A DNA stretch of 64,000 nt, from positions 2,730,501 through 2,794,500 of the forward strand of contig NC_089453.1 in NCBI RefSeq assembly GCF_026210795.1. The letters are read 5' to 3'. The first letter of the stretch is position 1. The number at the start of each line of letters is the position of its first letter. This DNA is from Rhizophagus irregularis. Lineage: Eukaryota > Glomeromycota > Glomeromycetes > Glomerales > Glomeraceae. Shown here piece by piece: positions 49,210 to 60,017 of the stretch. Below the pieces are notes generated by a model, which was given only the letters and a program-made list of their open reading frames with translations, had not been told where the DNA came from and ran no database searches. Position numbers and translations under genes: made by a program.

Positions 49210-50570
49210 TACTGTATACAGGTCAATATAGATTAAAATACATTAAATAATATAAACACCACTCCCTAGTGTTGATAAAACACTTTAGAATCGTCTTCGC
49301 TTATCTATCTTCTTCCTATAGAAATTAAGAGCCGCGAAGTCAAGCATGAGATATGAAAGACGGAACTAATTAATGTGAAATTATTTAAATGATTAATTAC
49401 GAAGGAAAATAAAAAGTGGAATTAAAAAGAATAAAAGTATGATTGTAAAAAAGAAAATATTCTATGAGCGTGAAAATATTGTACGCACGATAGTATTCTT
49501 AATGACCGAATTATAATGGATAGGGCTTTCGGCCAATATTGTTACCAATCTAATAACTACTTAAATAAAATATTATCAATATCGCAGGTGAAACTTTCTG
49601 AAAACTTTTTTTTTAATTCCTGTAAAACGACTAATTTAAAGTCAGGTTTTTTTGTTAAAATATATACAGTATATGTATATATATATATATATATTAAATA
49701 ATAGTATTGCATATAATAACAAATAAAAACATAAAGTATAAACCAATCAGCATATCAACTCCAACGGTTTGGTAGTCCCATCGTTCCATTCTACTAGCCT
49801 CAAGTCGGACTAAACTGGACCGTTAGCAACATCATAAATTTTTATCAAGATAGAGAGGAATAAAAAAAGAAAGAAATAACGAAATTAGAGAAATAAAATA
49901 AAAGTAATAAAAACTTAATCACGTGTTTAACTATTATTAAATTCATAATAAAATAACCGAGACATTTCAAAATAAAAATGATTATTAAATAAAATATTTC
50001 ATCATTTCGTTAAATTGGTATCCTTAATTTAATACTTAGTACTTTACACAAAAAAGGAGTTAGTATATTAAGAATTTTGATGCATCATTACTCAGAAAGA
50101 AAAGTAGAAAAAACAAACTTCTATAAACATAAGCAAATAATGAATACTACGTACCAATTAAGGATTGTGAAATTGGGAAGATCAAAGTAATAAAAGGACT
50201 AAAAAGTTCGTTATTATTTTAGGTATTTTTAATTAAAAGTTCCTCTATATAATATATTAAATCAAAAATCAAACAATAATTAAATATAAGAGAATGTGTA
50301 ATATATAAATTTGATACAAAAAAAATATTTATTATAGTTAAAATACTATTAAATTACGTAGGATCATATTTTCATAGACCGAAATTCTTATTATAAAGCA
50401 TAACAATGATAATACATGATTGTTCATAATTGACATAATAAAGTGGAGTAAAAAATATGGCATGGCATAAGCGAAAAATTTTAGAGTCAGCTATTCACTA
50501 CTATATAGTGGTAAATAATTATTTATCACTAGCCCTTTGTGTTTAACTAACTTAATCCATTATACCATAA

Positions 50571-50621
50571 TCCTAACCTAACCCTAACGGCCTAACCCTA
50601 ACCCTAACCCTAATACTAACC
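50571..50621 (-). repeat. Interstitial telomere-like repeat, left arm
   Basis: About 50 bp of CCCTAA units, some imperfect. The G-rich strand is the minus strand, so it points outward from the centre of the inverted duplication. TTAGGG is a common fungal telomere unit. Confidence 0.8.
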
Positions 50622-51041
50622 TCTAAATTTTACTATAGAATCTATATACATCACCATATAGTTACAAATAGGTATTTCCAAAATTTTATAGGAAAATTTT
50701 AAAATTTAAATAAAGCTTATAAAATGGTTTAAAAATAGCATAAAATGAAATTCATAGAAACTTAGATAAAGCTTATTTATGATGTTATAATTAATGATTG
50801 GTGTAAAACATTCTTTGTGTACAACAGGTGATCGTCCTTTTATCAATGAATGTTACCAATTCGGTATGTTTTTGAATGAAAAATCCCCAATTTTGGTTTA
50901 ATAGAACGTAACCAAAGAAGTTCTTTCAAAAAAATAAATAAATAAATAAAATGAGGAAAAATATGTATATATAAACCTAAACCCCACTTCTTTTTGACAA
51001 TATTCTTTTCAATTATCGAAGAATTTTGAAAAATGGTTTTT

Positions 51042-52263
51042 TTATTTGTGCCAATTACTACCAAGAATACTGTCGACTTCTGATTTATATTGATATTCAC
51101 TATTATTCTAGATTAGATAATAAATTAATCAAAAATCGCAATTAATTTTTTTTTAAAAAAAGAAAAAAAAATATTACCTTATAATCTTGTTTTATGTTTT
51201 TCCATTTACACGCACATTGTGAAGGTGAAAATTTCTTATTGGTAAGTTGTAATAACGTATTTGATATATCTTCCCAGAGTGGTTTCTTTACATTTCCACG
51301 ATTTGAAGTCAGTCGCCTTACCTTTACTTTACGTTGTTCCAAAAGGGATAAAAACAATTTTACAATTTCTGGTTCCCACTTTTCTTTTATAGTGTAAATT
51401 AATATATACATTAATGTGGGTGAGTGGAACTCCGATCATAATAAAAAGATACCCACCTTTTTTATAGTCGTTTGCGCGAAAAGTCGATGATCCTCTAATT
51501 TCGGCAGGCCGACTAACACTCCCATGAGTCCCATCGGTAGCTTCTAAAATACACAAAGCGTTAAGTAATACTCATTATTAATTACTAAGATATTACTATA
51601 TTTCTTTTACGAATCTCAGCGGTTTAACAAAGCCAGAATGATTCTCAATCAATTGTTAAGTATTTTGATACCTAGCTGGACATTAGAGTACAAAGTAATA
51701 TTTCTTCGACGTCCTTCTGCAGAACTTGGTTGGTTTTGTGGGTGAGTTTTAGTGGGATCAGGAGGAAAGGAAACATTCACGCTATGTTCTTCAACTCCAC
51801 CCAAATTAACGTTGTTTTGATCTTGAACTTGTGAAGTTGTTACAACAGCAGTATTGAGACTAGTAAGAAGAGAGTCTAAATCAAAGTTAAGAAGAGATTT
51901 GGCATCCAAATCAAGAAGGGAGCCGAAATCCAAATTAACGTTGTTTTGATCTTGAACTTGTGGAGTGGTTACAATAGGAACATTGGGATCAGGAAGAGAG
52001 CTGAAATCAAAATCAGTGAAATCCAAATTAACGTCGTTTTGATCTTGGACTTGTGAAGTTGTTACAAGATCAGTATTGAGACTAGTAAGAAGAGAGTATA
52101 AATCAAAATCAGAGAAATCCAAATTAACGTCGTTTTGATCTTGGACTTGTGAAGTGGTTACAAAAGGAGCATTGGGACCGGAAGAGATAATATTCATGTC
52201 AAGTGGGTGAATTCCTTCTTCCTCTGCTCTGATACCTTGACTTTGGCCTTGTTGATCATTCAT
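51042..52263 (-). CDS. Myb/SANT-like protein, left-arm copy
   Basis: Exons 52263-51672, 51543-51457, 51383-51178 and 51107-51042 give a 316-aa protein without stops (introns phase 1, 1 and 0). Residues 1-165 are acidic and polar, with four copies of VTT(S/P)QVQDQN(D/N)VNL separated by Asp/Phe/Leu-rich spacers. This is a disordered, possibly activation-type region. The 87-bp exon encodes THGSVSRPAEIRGSSTFRAN. Residues about 227-295 are the Myb/SANT-like domain (KKPLWEDI; KFSPSQCACKWKNIKQ). The last exon ends YKSEVDSILGS, matching the I-EEIL motif of other family members. It lacks the counterpart of exon 2 of the right-arm gene. The end of its first exon lies in a segment inverted relative to that gene, yet a usable donor (GTATCA) keeps phase. 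Domain and later exons are firm; the first donor is inferred. Confidence 0.8.
51624..51722. other. Micro-inversion relative to the right arm
   Basis: Plus-strand sequence here (TCAATCAATTGTTAAGTATT, then TACAAAGTAATATTTCTTC and CTGCAG) matches the plus strand of 58876-58972 (TCAACCAATTGTAGAGTATT, TACAAAGTAATATTTCTTC, CTGCAG). All surrounding arm sequence matches the opposite strand. About 95 bp has therefore flipped in one arm. Confidence 0.75.
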
Positions 52264-52357
52264 TTTTTAAGAAATGAAACAATGTCGTTATGAAAAAAAA
52301 AGAGAAAAGGAAAGTGAAGAAAGAAAATTTTTCACATATAAATACATTATCGAGCGC

Positions 52358-52476
52358 TAATCTAATCCACGCGCTGGGATACGATTGCTTTACTGTTGCA
52401 ACTGTGAATTGGATACGATTGACTGCAACTATGGCACAAATCTGGATTGGATACGATTGACTGTGATAACTGGGAA
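52358..52476 (-). promoter_or_regulatory. Repeated GGATACGATTG words upstream of the left-arm gene
   Basis: Three copies of GGATACGATTG (near 52378, 52411 and 52449), two of them extended as ATTGGATACGATTGACTG, plus TAATCTAATCC lie 95-215 bp before the start codon. Related words lie at the same position before the right-arm gene. A cis-regulatory role is inferred. Confidence 0.45.
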
Positions 52477-53402
52477 ATTAAAGTTTGTTTTCGGATAACT
52501 TCTTAAAGTTTCATTTAATTTCAGATAAAAAAAACACTTAAACCACCCTCAGAGACCCTATATTCTTCATTTAGTTATAAAATAATTTTAAAACATTTTG
52601 TTTTTTTTATTTAATTTCATAATTTATATTGTAGAACTAATAAAAACAGAGAGAGCATGAAAAGGATCGTCTTCAATTTTAAAGTTGCAATCACAAATAT
52701 ATTTAAATAGTTATTAACACCCTACAATTAATCTAGTGTGATTATGACTTTAACAGTTAACTATCGTTTATCAGATTTAATCTAAATAGTATTAATGATA
52801 TTAACATAATTACAGGTTACAAAATTTGTATATGGCTTAGAAAGTGAATATTCGTATTCTAAAAATTTGGGATTTTATTTTTAGAAATCATGGGAAGGAA
52901 TGAATAAAATTAACGACAGTATTAATTCCTATCTTATTGTTATATGTAAGTATGATATAATGTGATTGGATTTCAAATTTTAAAATTATGCGAGAGATTT
53001 ATTATGACGAATTAAATTTTTGTGAAATGAAAAAATTGGGCGTATTTTTTATGGATTAGATTTCCACATTTTAATTTAGTCTAACCATAATTCCCAATTT
53101 GGACGCAAAAACTCTATGTTGTTAGAAAAGGAAATCACTTACCATTTTTATTCGAAAATAAAAAAAAAATGAAGATCGTTTCCCATTTTATAATGAGATA
53201 CAATCATCAAAAATTTCATTTGAAAAAAAGTAAGCAAATAGTTAATTCTGTTAATTCTGATGCTGAACAATATTAGATAAAGAAATCGTAAGTATGAATA
53301 TATAGATTTAAAATAGTCTAAGATTTAAATAAGGGTTTTAAAGACATGTAGTATTATTTTTCATATGAATTAAATTATGTATAGAAAACATTCATGTTTC
53401 AG

Positions 53403-56022
53403 GTTTGATCACTTTTTATAAATTTTGATAGTGCAAACCTTAACTTCTTCCAATAATATACTGTACACGAAATTTTTTTTCGCTCTACAAGTTAATATAC
53501 TGTATATAGATGTTCTTTTTAAAAGCAAATTAATATTTTTGAAAATGCGTAGGTAAACGCGAACCTGTAATAACAGGCGTTATCAAAAAATTTAATAAAT
53601 TATTAAGAATTATAAAGTTTCCGTATGGACAATAAGTTTTTTAACTATTTCTCAACAATGTTCTAACCAAATTTAACAATAATACACTTTATATTAAAGC
53701 TTTTTTACAGGTAACAGAAAATATTAATTTAAGAGTCAAAAAGTTTTATAAAAGCCTTAAATATGATAGGATGTTTAAGGAAACAAAAGAATTTAATAAA
53801 ATTAGTGTCCTTTGAAGTGCATTAAAAAAAAGTTAATTTATTTAACACAAATTCGAATCGATCCTAGGGATGCAACTTGGAGTTGGCTCTAGAGCCGAAC
53901 GTCATCTCCAGTTTGAGCTGAACCGAGCAGCTTGAGCGGAGTGAGCAGAGACTGCAGAGTCGACTCTGCGAGTCTGTTAAACATCTTTAATTATTATGGT
54001 TTGATTCTATTCCCCCCAGCATCATCATAAATTTATGGTCACGTGATCATACGAAAAAAATAATTTATCCCGGACCTCGAATTTTGATTGGGCAAAAATT
54101 GTTATATTTTGTAACATTTTTTTTTTTTTGTTAGTAACACGCATTTCTTTATTATATTTATAATAAGAATTTACATATAAAATTTATACAGAAATACAGA
54201 GTTAAAAAATACATATTTCTAAATGCGTTAACAAGAGCAACACTATTATCTATCTAAACTATTATTTAAAGTTCGATCTATAAATTAAAATACTATTTTA
54301 TCTGTTATTTTTTTCCTGTTTTTAATATTTTCGTTATGTTTTTGTTTTTTCTTTTGCTGATTATTTTGTAATAAATACCGTGCTGAATTTTACGTACAAA
54401 ATACAATTAAATTTCCAACTAAAAAATGCATAATTTTTTATAATGTATTTATTTCATATTACACTGCTGTTAAAAAAATTTTTATTAACCAGATCATTTG
54501 CGCCAAAAATACTTAATCAATACAATTGCAGTTTCTGTATAGTGCATAAAACAAATTTCCGCGCGATCAGTTTCTAATATTTTGTCTAAAAACAAATATG
54601 TAATGATAAATTGAGAAAATTTTATAATAATGAAATAAATAATGATTAAATATTATTTTATACCTTTATTTTGTAATATTTCAAAAATCAAGCAACTTTT
54701 TTGGTAGAGGATTCTGATCAAGTACATCCAAATTACTTGAAGTAATTCATTTTGTATCTCCATCAACTCTTATCTCATACTCAAATCCATCAATTTCTCT
54801 TTTAAGTTGGTTTAAATTCTTCTGCTTCAAAAAAGTGTTGTTTTTGTTTACAATTAACTGATATATAAAATTATAAATATCATTATAAATCCATCATGTT
54901 TATATTCTTACTTAAAAATTGAACGAATTGTTGGTACATTACAACCTGCTTGATGATAAAATATGATTCGTACTTTAATTTCTTGGGGAATTATTCTTTC
55001 ATTACTAAGAAATATTTTGTATTCAGGAGCAACCATTTCATGATTATGTTACCAATTTCATGGCTAAAGTCCACTATCATTATCAAGTGAAGCTCTGATA
55101 AAAATGGACAATTACATCTTTAGGATTTACGATCTCTTGAATTGACTTTATCCTCCTTACTTGCGCGTGAACATAAGCATAAGATTGTTCTTCTAATATA
55201 TATTTTTCTTTGTCACGACCTACTTTGCTCAACCGCATCTAAAAATTGCAATATGACGCGTAATTTTGAACTCTTGCTACAAATTCTTCATGGATTTTAA
55301 GCGTTGGTTGAACTTCATGTATACCTATCTAAATATATCTGACGGAAATTTAATCAGGAGATTGTTGTGACGCAACATTTTTTTTTGATAATTTAATAAA
55401 AATGTTGTGAAACGTTTTTATTAATTAATTTATTTAAAAAAAAACGTTGCGCAATGTTTTCTTTTTGATAATTTACTCAGGTTCGGCAGTATTCATAGTT
55501 ACTAAAAAAAATATATTAAAGAACGAGTTTTATACAATTAATTTTACTACTTATATTCATATTTTCTTATGTCTAAATAGTTGTAGTTATAATACTTACA
55601 TTTTAATACGTAGTGGCTAAGTGAAAATTGGCCAATCAAATTTTGATGTGCTGAAGACAGTCATGTGATATTACGTTCTGCAATTGCGTGAGCGTTTTAC
55701 TAAAAAAATTTACTAATTGAATGTGTTTCTTTAGGAGAATTGAATGTATCTTTAAATTGTATATTATTATAACACACCACTGGTACTCAACACCACACCA
55801 TAGTATGTGATTTCACAAAACTATAGCATAAACAACTGAAGTTGTACTAATTAAAATTACTTGGCACCCTTGAAAATGGTCAGAAAAAATCAAAAAACTT
55901 ATAAAATATAAGTTAAGTATATGCTGCAGCATTTAAGTACTTTGATGTGAAATATAATTATTAAATTAATAGCATCAGCTCAGCTAGACTATTAGTAATA
56001 TAGAATATATCTTTACTGAGTC
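53403..56022. other. Spacer of the inverted duplication
   Basis: No intact gene. A hAT-like end (TAGGGATGCAACTTGGAGTT) starts at 53865, without a visible partner. A minus-strand coding scrap is listed separately. The rest is AT-rich. Confidence 0.5.
54660..55320 (-). pseudogene. Transposase N-terminal scrap, possibly MULE-type
   Basis: Minus-strand frames give LKREIDGFEYEIRVDG (near 54790), then APEYKIFLSNERIIPQEIK with AGCNVPTIRSIL (near 54910-55040) and EQSYAYVHAQVRRIK (near 55150). The run 'N-x-P-x-I-R-x-I-L' after a Cys/His-poor segment resembles the N-terminal region of MULE/FAR1-like transposases I recall from Glomeromycotina. Order and frames are scrambled by stops. Low-confidence family call. 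Confidence 0.4.
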
Positions 56023-56901
56023 CGGTCCGATGATCTCCAAGTCATATCAATTTTTATTTAGCACAGTCATGTGAATTTGAGTCCGGATCATCGGACCATG
56101 CAGTCGCTTAGAATAATTACTTGGGTCCGATTGATTGCTGTATAAGCTTGATCTAACACGATTTTTTTTTATTGCTATTTGCTTTATAATGAGAGTTACT
56201 AAAAAAAAAATATTTTTTTTTATTAATTTAATGAGATAATGGTTGTAGTATACATATTTTTTTTTTTTTTGCGACACTACAATACTAAAATATTCTTAAA
56301 ATCATACGACAAACACTAAATTTATTTGTTACAAAGAAAATTATAGACAATAAAACATGAAATATGAAAATGACTATTTATTTATATTCAATGTCTTTTC
56401 GGAGATACTGCATGGTAAAAAAAAGATCATCCGATAATGCAACAATCTCAGCCTCACTTCTTTTAACAAACAATCATTTTATTTTTTTTCCAAAGATCAT
56501 ACATACTCTTTCGGACAATAGTTTTTTTATCTATAAGTCGGCGTATCGCTACTTCTGAATCGAAATTTGAAATTTAATAACGCTGGTTAGTTTTGGTCAA
56601 TATTAATATTTTTTTCCATAAATATGCACTCAAATTATTATTACGCTTGTTTTAAAGTTACAATAAATTAATATGCAAGCATTCCATTAACAATACTACT
56701 TACATGAGCTATTTTTAAATTTTTGTTATGAGTTTATTGTATAAAGAATATTTAAATTTACAACTAATTAAATATAAGAAATGTAGATCGGTCACGTCCG
56801 ATGGTAGCGAAGTCCGATCAAAGTTTAATTCGGTCTGCATCAAAATTCACATGACTATGCTAAAAATTAACATTACCGGACTCAGAAAGATCATCGGACC
56901 G
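56023..56901. mobile_element. DNA element with CGGTCCGATGATC ends
   Basis: Left end CGGTCCGATGATCT and, reversed, right end CGGTCCGATGATCTTTC. Both continue to AATTTTTA...GCA(C/T)AGTCATGTGAATTTT and a further CCGA word, so the inverted repeats extend about 100 bp with gaps. About 880 bp, with no transposase frame. No target duplication seen; superfamily open. Confidence 0.65.
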
Positions 56902-58112
56902 AAACCATAACCTCTGAAACATGAATATTTTCTATACATAATTTAATTCAGAGAAGACCCATATGAAAAAATAATAATACATGTCTTTAAAACCCTTATT
57001 TAAATCTCAGACTATTTTAAATCTATATACTTAACAATTTCTTTATCTAGTATTGTTCAGCATCAGAACTTACTACTTGCTTACTTTTTACTAAGCTCTT
57101 TTCAAATGAAATACGGATAAATTTTTTACAAAAAGAGAAAAAGATATGTCATGGAAAGTAATTTTTTTATTTGAATTTTTTTTTATAAAAATTGAGACGA
57201 ACTTTTTTTCTTACAAAAAGAAAAAAGATAAATCAAAATAGGAAACGATTTTCATTTTTTTTTATTTTTGAATTTTTCGAGTATTTATTACGAAAGATAA
57301 ATTAAAAATGGGTAAGTGATTTCCTCTTCTCTAACAAAAAAAATAATTAAAGATTAGTTTCACAATACATACGTCCAAATTAGGAATTATGGTTAGATTA
57401 AATTAAAATGTGGAAATCTAATCCATAAAAATACGCCCAATTTTCATTTAAAGATATGATTGTCAAAAAAATAATAAAAATCTGTGATAATTTACGTGTT
57501 TTTTAAATTTTTGAAATCCAATCACATGATGTCATACTTGCATCTATAACAATAAGATAGGAATTGATCAGGCAATAGTTCCAATTAACTGTCGTTAATT
57601 TTATTCCTTCATGATTTCTAAAAATAAAATCAAATCCCAAATTTTTAGAATACAAATGTTCAGATTTATTGCAATAAAAGCTTCCGCAAAGGGAAATATG
57701 ACAAATAAATATGTGCCCTTGAACTGCATCAATTTTACTTTCTAAGTCATATACAGATTTTGTAACCTGTAATTATATTAATATCATTAATACAATTTAG
57801 TCTAAATCTGATAGACGATAGTTAACTGTTAAAGTCACAATAACGCTAGATTAATTGTAGGGTGTTAATAACTATTTAAATATATTTGTGATTGCAACTT
57901 TAAAATTGAAGACGATCCTTTTCATGCTCTCTCTGTTTTTATTAGTTTCGCATTCATTCTACAATATAAATTATGAATTTAGATAAAAAAAAAACAAAAT
58001 GTTCTAGAATTATTTTCATAACTAAATGAGAAATAGAGTCCCTGAGGGTGGTTTAAGTTTTTTTTATCTGAAACTTTAAGAAGTTATCCAAAACTTAAAA
58101 CTTTAATTTGTG

Positions 58113-58217
58113 TCACAGTTGCCACAGCTAATCGTATCCAATCCAAATTTGCAGTTAATCATATCCAATTCACAGTTGCCACAGTCAATCGTATTCCAGC
58201 GCGTGGATTAGATTAGT
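58113..58217 (+). promoter_or_regulatory. Repeated ATCGTATCCAAT words upstream of the right-arm gene
   Basis: Three loose copies of CACAGTTGCCACAG...AATC(G/A)TATCCAAT(C/T)CA and a GGATTAGATTAG lie 90-190 bp before the ATG. The same core, ATTGGATACGATT on the other strand, repeats upstream of the left-arm gene. Confidence 0.45.
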
Positions 58218-58305
58218 GCTTGACAACTGAATGTATTTATACGTTCTTTCTTCACCTTCCTTTTCCCATTTTTTTCGTAACAACATTGTTTCATTTCTTA
58301 AAAAA

Positions 58306-59548
58306 ATGAATGGTCAACAAAGCCAAAGTCGGGATAACAGAGCAGGAGAAAAAGGAATTCACCCACCTAACAAAAATATAACCACTACACTAGCCCAAGG
58401 TCTTCTTGATTTGGATCCCAAATCTCTTCTTAATATTGATTTAGACTCCATTTTTAATCCCAATGTAACCACTCTACAAGCCCAAGGTAAAAACGACGAT
58501 TTGGATTTCGAATCTTATCCTATTAACCCTCTTGGAGTTGAAGAAACGTATAACTCTCCTTCTGGTTCCAATGCTATTTTTGAAGCTCAATTAAACGGCT
58601 CCGAAGTTGGATACCGGATCCCAAGAGGTAAGTTTCGAAAAGAATATTTGAAACTTTCTTTAACGTTTTTTTCTTTTTTTTTTAAGGAAATTGGCTCCCA
58701 AGTTGGACACAAATCCAAAGTGGAAACACCCTTTATTCGAGTGAAACTGAATATGGCACGAATCTCGCCTTTCCTACTAAGTTCAATGCCCAATTAAACA
58801 ATCAAAACCGGAATGGCATGAATTTTTCCTCGCCTTATGGTCTCATTGAAGCTCAGCAAAGTCTGTCTAATCAACCTTTTCAACAACAAAGTCAAAATGA
58901 TGCTCAACCAATTGTAGAGTATTCTAGTACCTGGTTGGACGATAGTGTACAAAGTAATATTTCTTCCTGCAGATTCGCAAATAGAATATAGTAATATCTT
59001 TAGTTAGTAATTAATAATGAATATTACTTAACGCTTTGTGTATTTTAGAAGCTACTGATGGGACTCATGGGAGTGTTAGTCGGCCTGCCGAAATTAGAGG
59101 ATCATCGACTTTTCGCGCAAACGACTATAAAAAAGGTGGGTATCTTTTTATTATGATCGGAGTTCCACTCACCCATATTAATGTATATATTAATTTACAT
59201 TATAAAAGAAAAGTTTGAACCAGAAATTGCAAAATTGTTTTTATCCCTTTTGGAACAACGTAAAGTAAAGGTAAGGCGACTGACTTCAAATCGTGGAAAT
59301 GTAAAAAAACCACTCTGGGAAGATATATCAAATACGTTATTACAACTTACCAATAAGAAATTTTCACCTTCACAATGTGCGTGTAAATGGAAAAACATAA
59401 AACAAAATTATAAGGTAATATTTTTTTTTTTTTAAAAAAAAAAATTAATTGCGATTTTTGATTAATTTATTATCTAATCTAGAATAATAGTGAATATCAA
59501 TATAAATCAGAAGTCGATAGTATTCTCGGTAGTAATTGGCACAAATAA
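58306..59548 (+). CDS. Myb/SANT-like protein, right-arm copy
   Basis: Five exons, 58306-58627, 58687-58953, 59049-59135, 59209-59414 and 59483-59548, join into 315 aa without stops. Introns are 59, 95, 73 and 68 bp, the first three phase 1 and the last phase 0. I chose the ATG at 58306 because it matches the left-arm start (MN-QQ-QS). Residues 1-195 are Asn/Gln/Ser-rich and probably disordered, with one copy of the VTT-Q-Q motif that is repeated four times in the left copy. The 87-bp exon is protein-identical to the left copy (SVSRPAEIRGSSTFRAN). Residues about 228-294 are the Myb/SANT-like domain with KKPLWEDI and QCACKWKNIKQNY. The final exon ends SEVDSILGSNWHK. It is transcribed outward from the centre of the inverted repeat. 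DNA binding is inferred from the domain. Confidence 0.85.
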
Positions 59549-59967
59549 AAAAAAAATTCTTCGATAATTGAAAAGAATATTGTCAAAAAGAAGTGGGGTT
59601 TAGGTTTATATATACATATTTTTCCTCATTTTATTTATTTATTTATTTTTTTTGAAAGAACTTTCTTGGTTACGTTCTATTAAACCAAAATTGGGGATTT
59701 TTCATTCAAAAACATACCGAATTGGTAACATTCATTGATAAAAGGACGATCACCTGTTGTACACAAAGAATGTTTTACACCAATCAATCCAATCATTAAT
59801 TATAACATCATAAATAAGCTTTATCTAAGTTTCTATGAATTTTATTTTATGCTATTTTTAAACCATTTTATAAGCTTTATTTAAATTTTAAAATTTTCCT
59901 ATAAAATTTTGGAAATACCTATTTGTAACTATATAGTGATGTATATAGATTCTATAGTAAAATTTAG

Positions 59968-60017
59968 AGGGTTAGTATTAGGGTTAGGGTTAGGATTAGG
60001 GTTAGGTTAGGATTATG
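59968..60017 (+). repeat. Interstitial telomere-like repeat, right arm
   Basis: TTAGGG-type units, some degenerate (GGGTTAGTATTAGGGTTAGG and onward), mirror image of 50571-50621. The G-rich strand is plus, again pointing outward. Confidence 0.8.

Larger units (their letters stand above)
49210..53402. repeat. Left arm of a large inverted duplication
   Basis: About 4.2 kb that recurs reverse-complemented at 56914-61330. Checkpoints include GTACTGTATACAGGTCAATA at the outer end, AGCCGCGAAGTCAAGCATGA, the AACGGTTTGGTAGTCCCATC block, the telomere-like tract, the Myb/SANT gene, and CATTCATGTTTCAG at the inner end. Small indels are frequent, so the duplication is not very recent or is not being homogenised. 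Confidence 0.88.

Noticed and set aside
51194-51397. Plus-strand ORF opposite the Myb/SANT exon, repeated at 59195-59398 (-)
   Set aside because: It is a mirror frame of the conserved Myb/SANT exon; its conservation is explained by the real gene on the other strand.
59036-59218. ORF starting MCILEATDG, also present at 51329-51556 (-)
   Set aside because: The apparent start lies in the intron before the 87-bp exon and the ORF reads through the next donor. Only the 87-bp exon is real.
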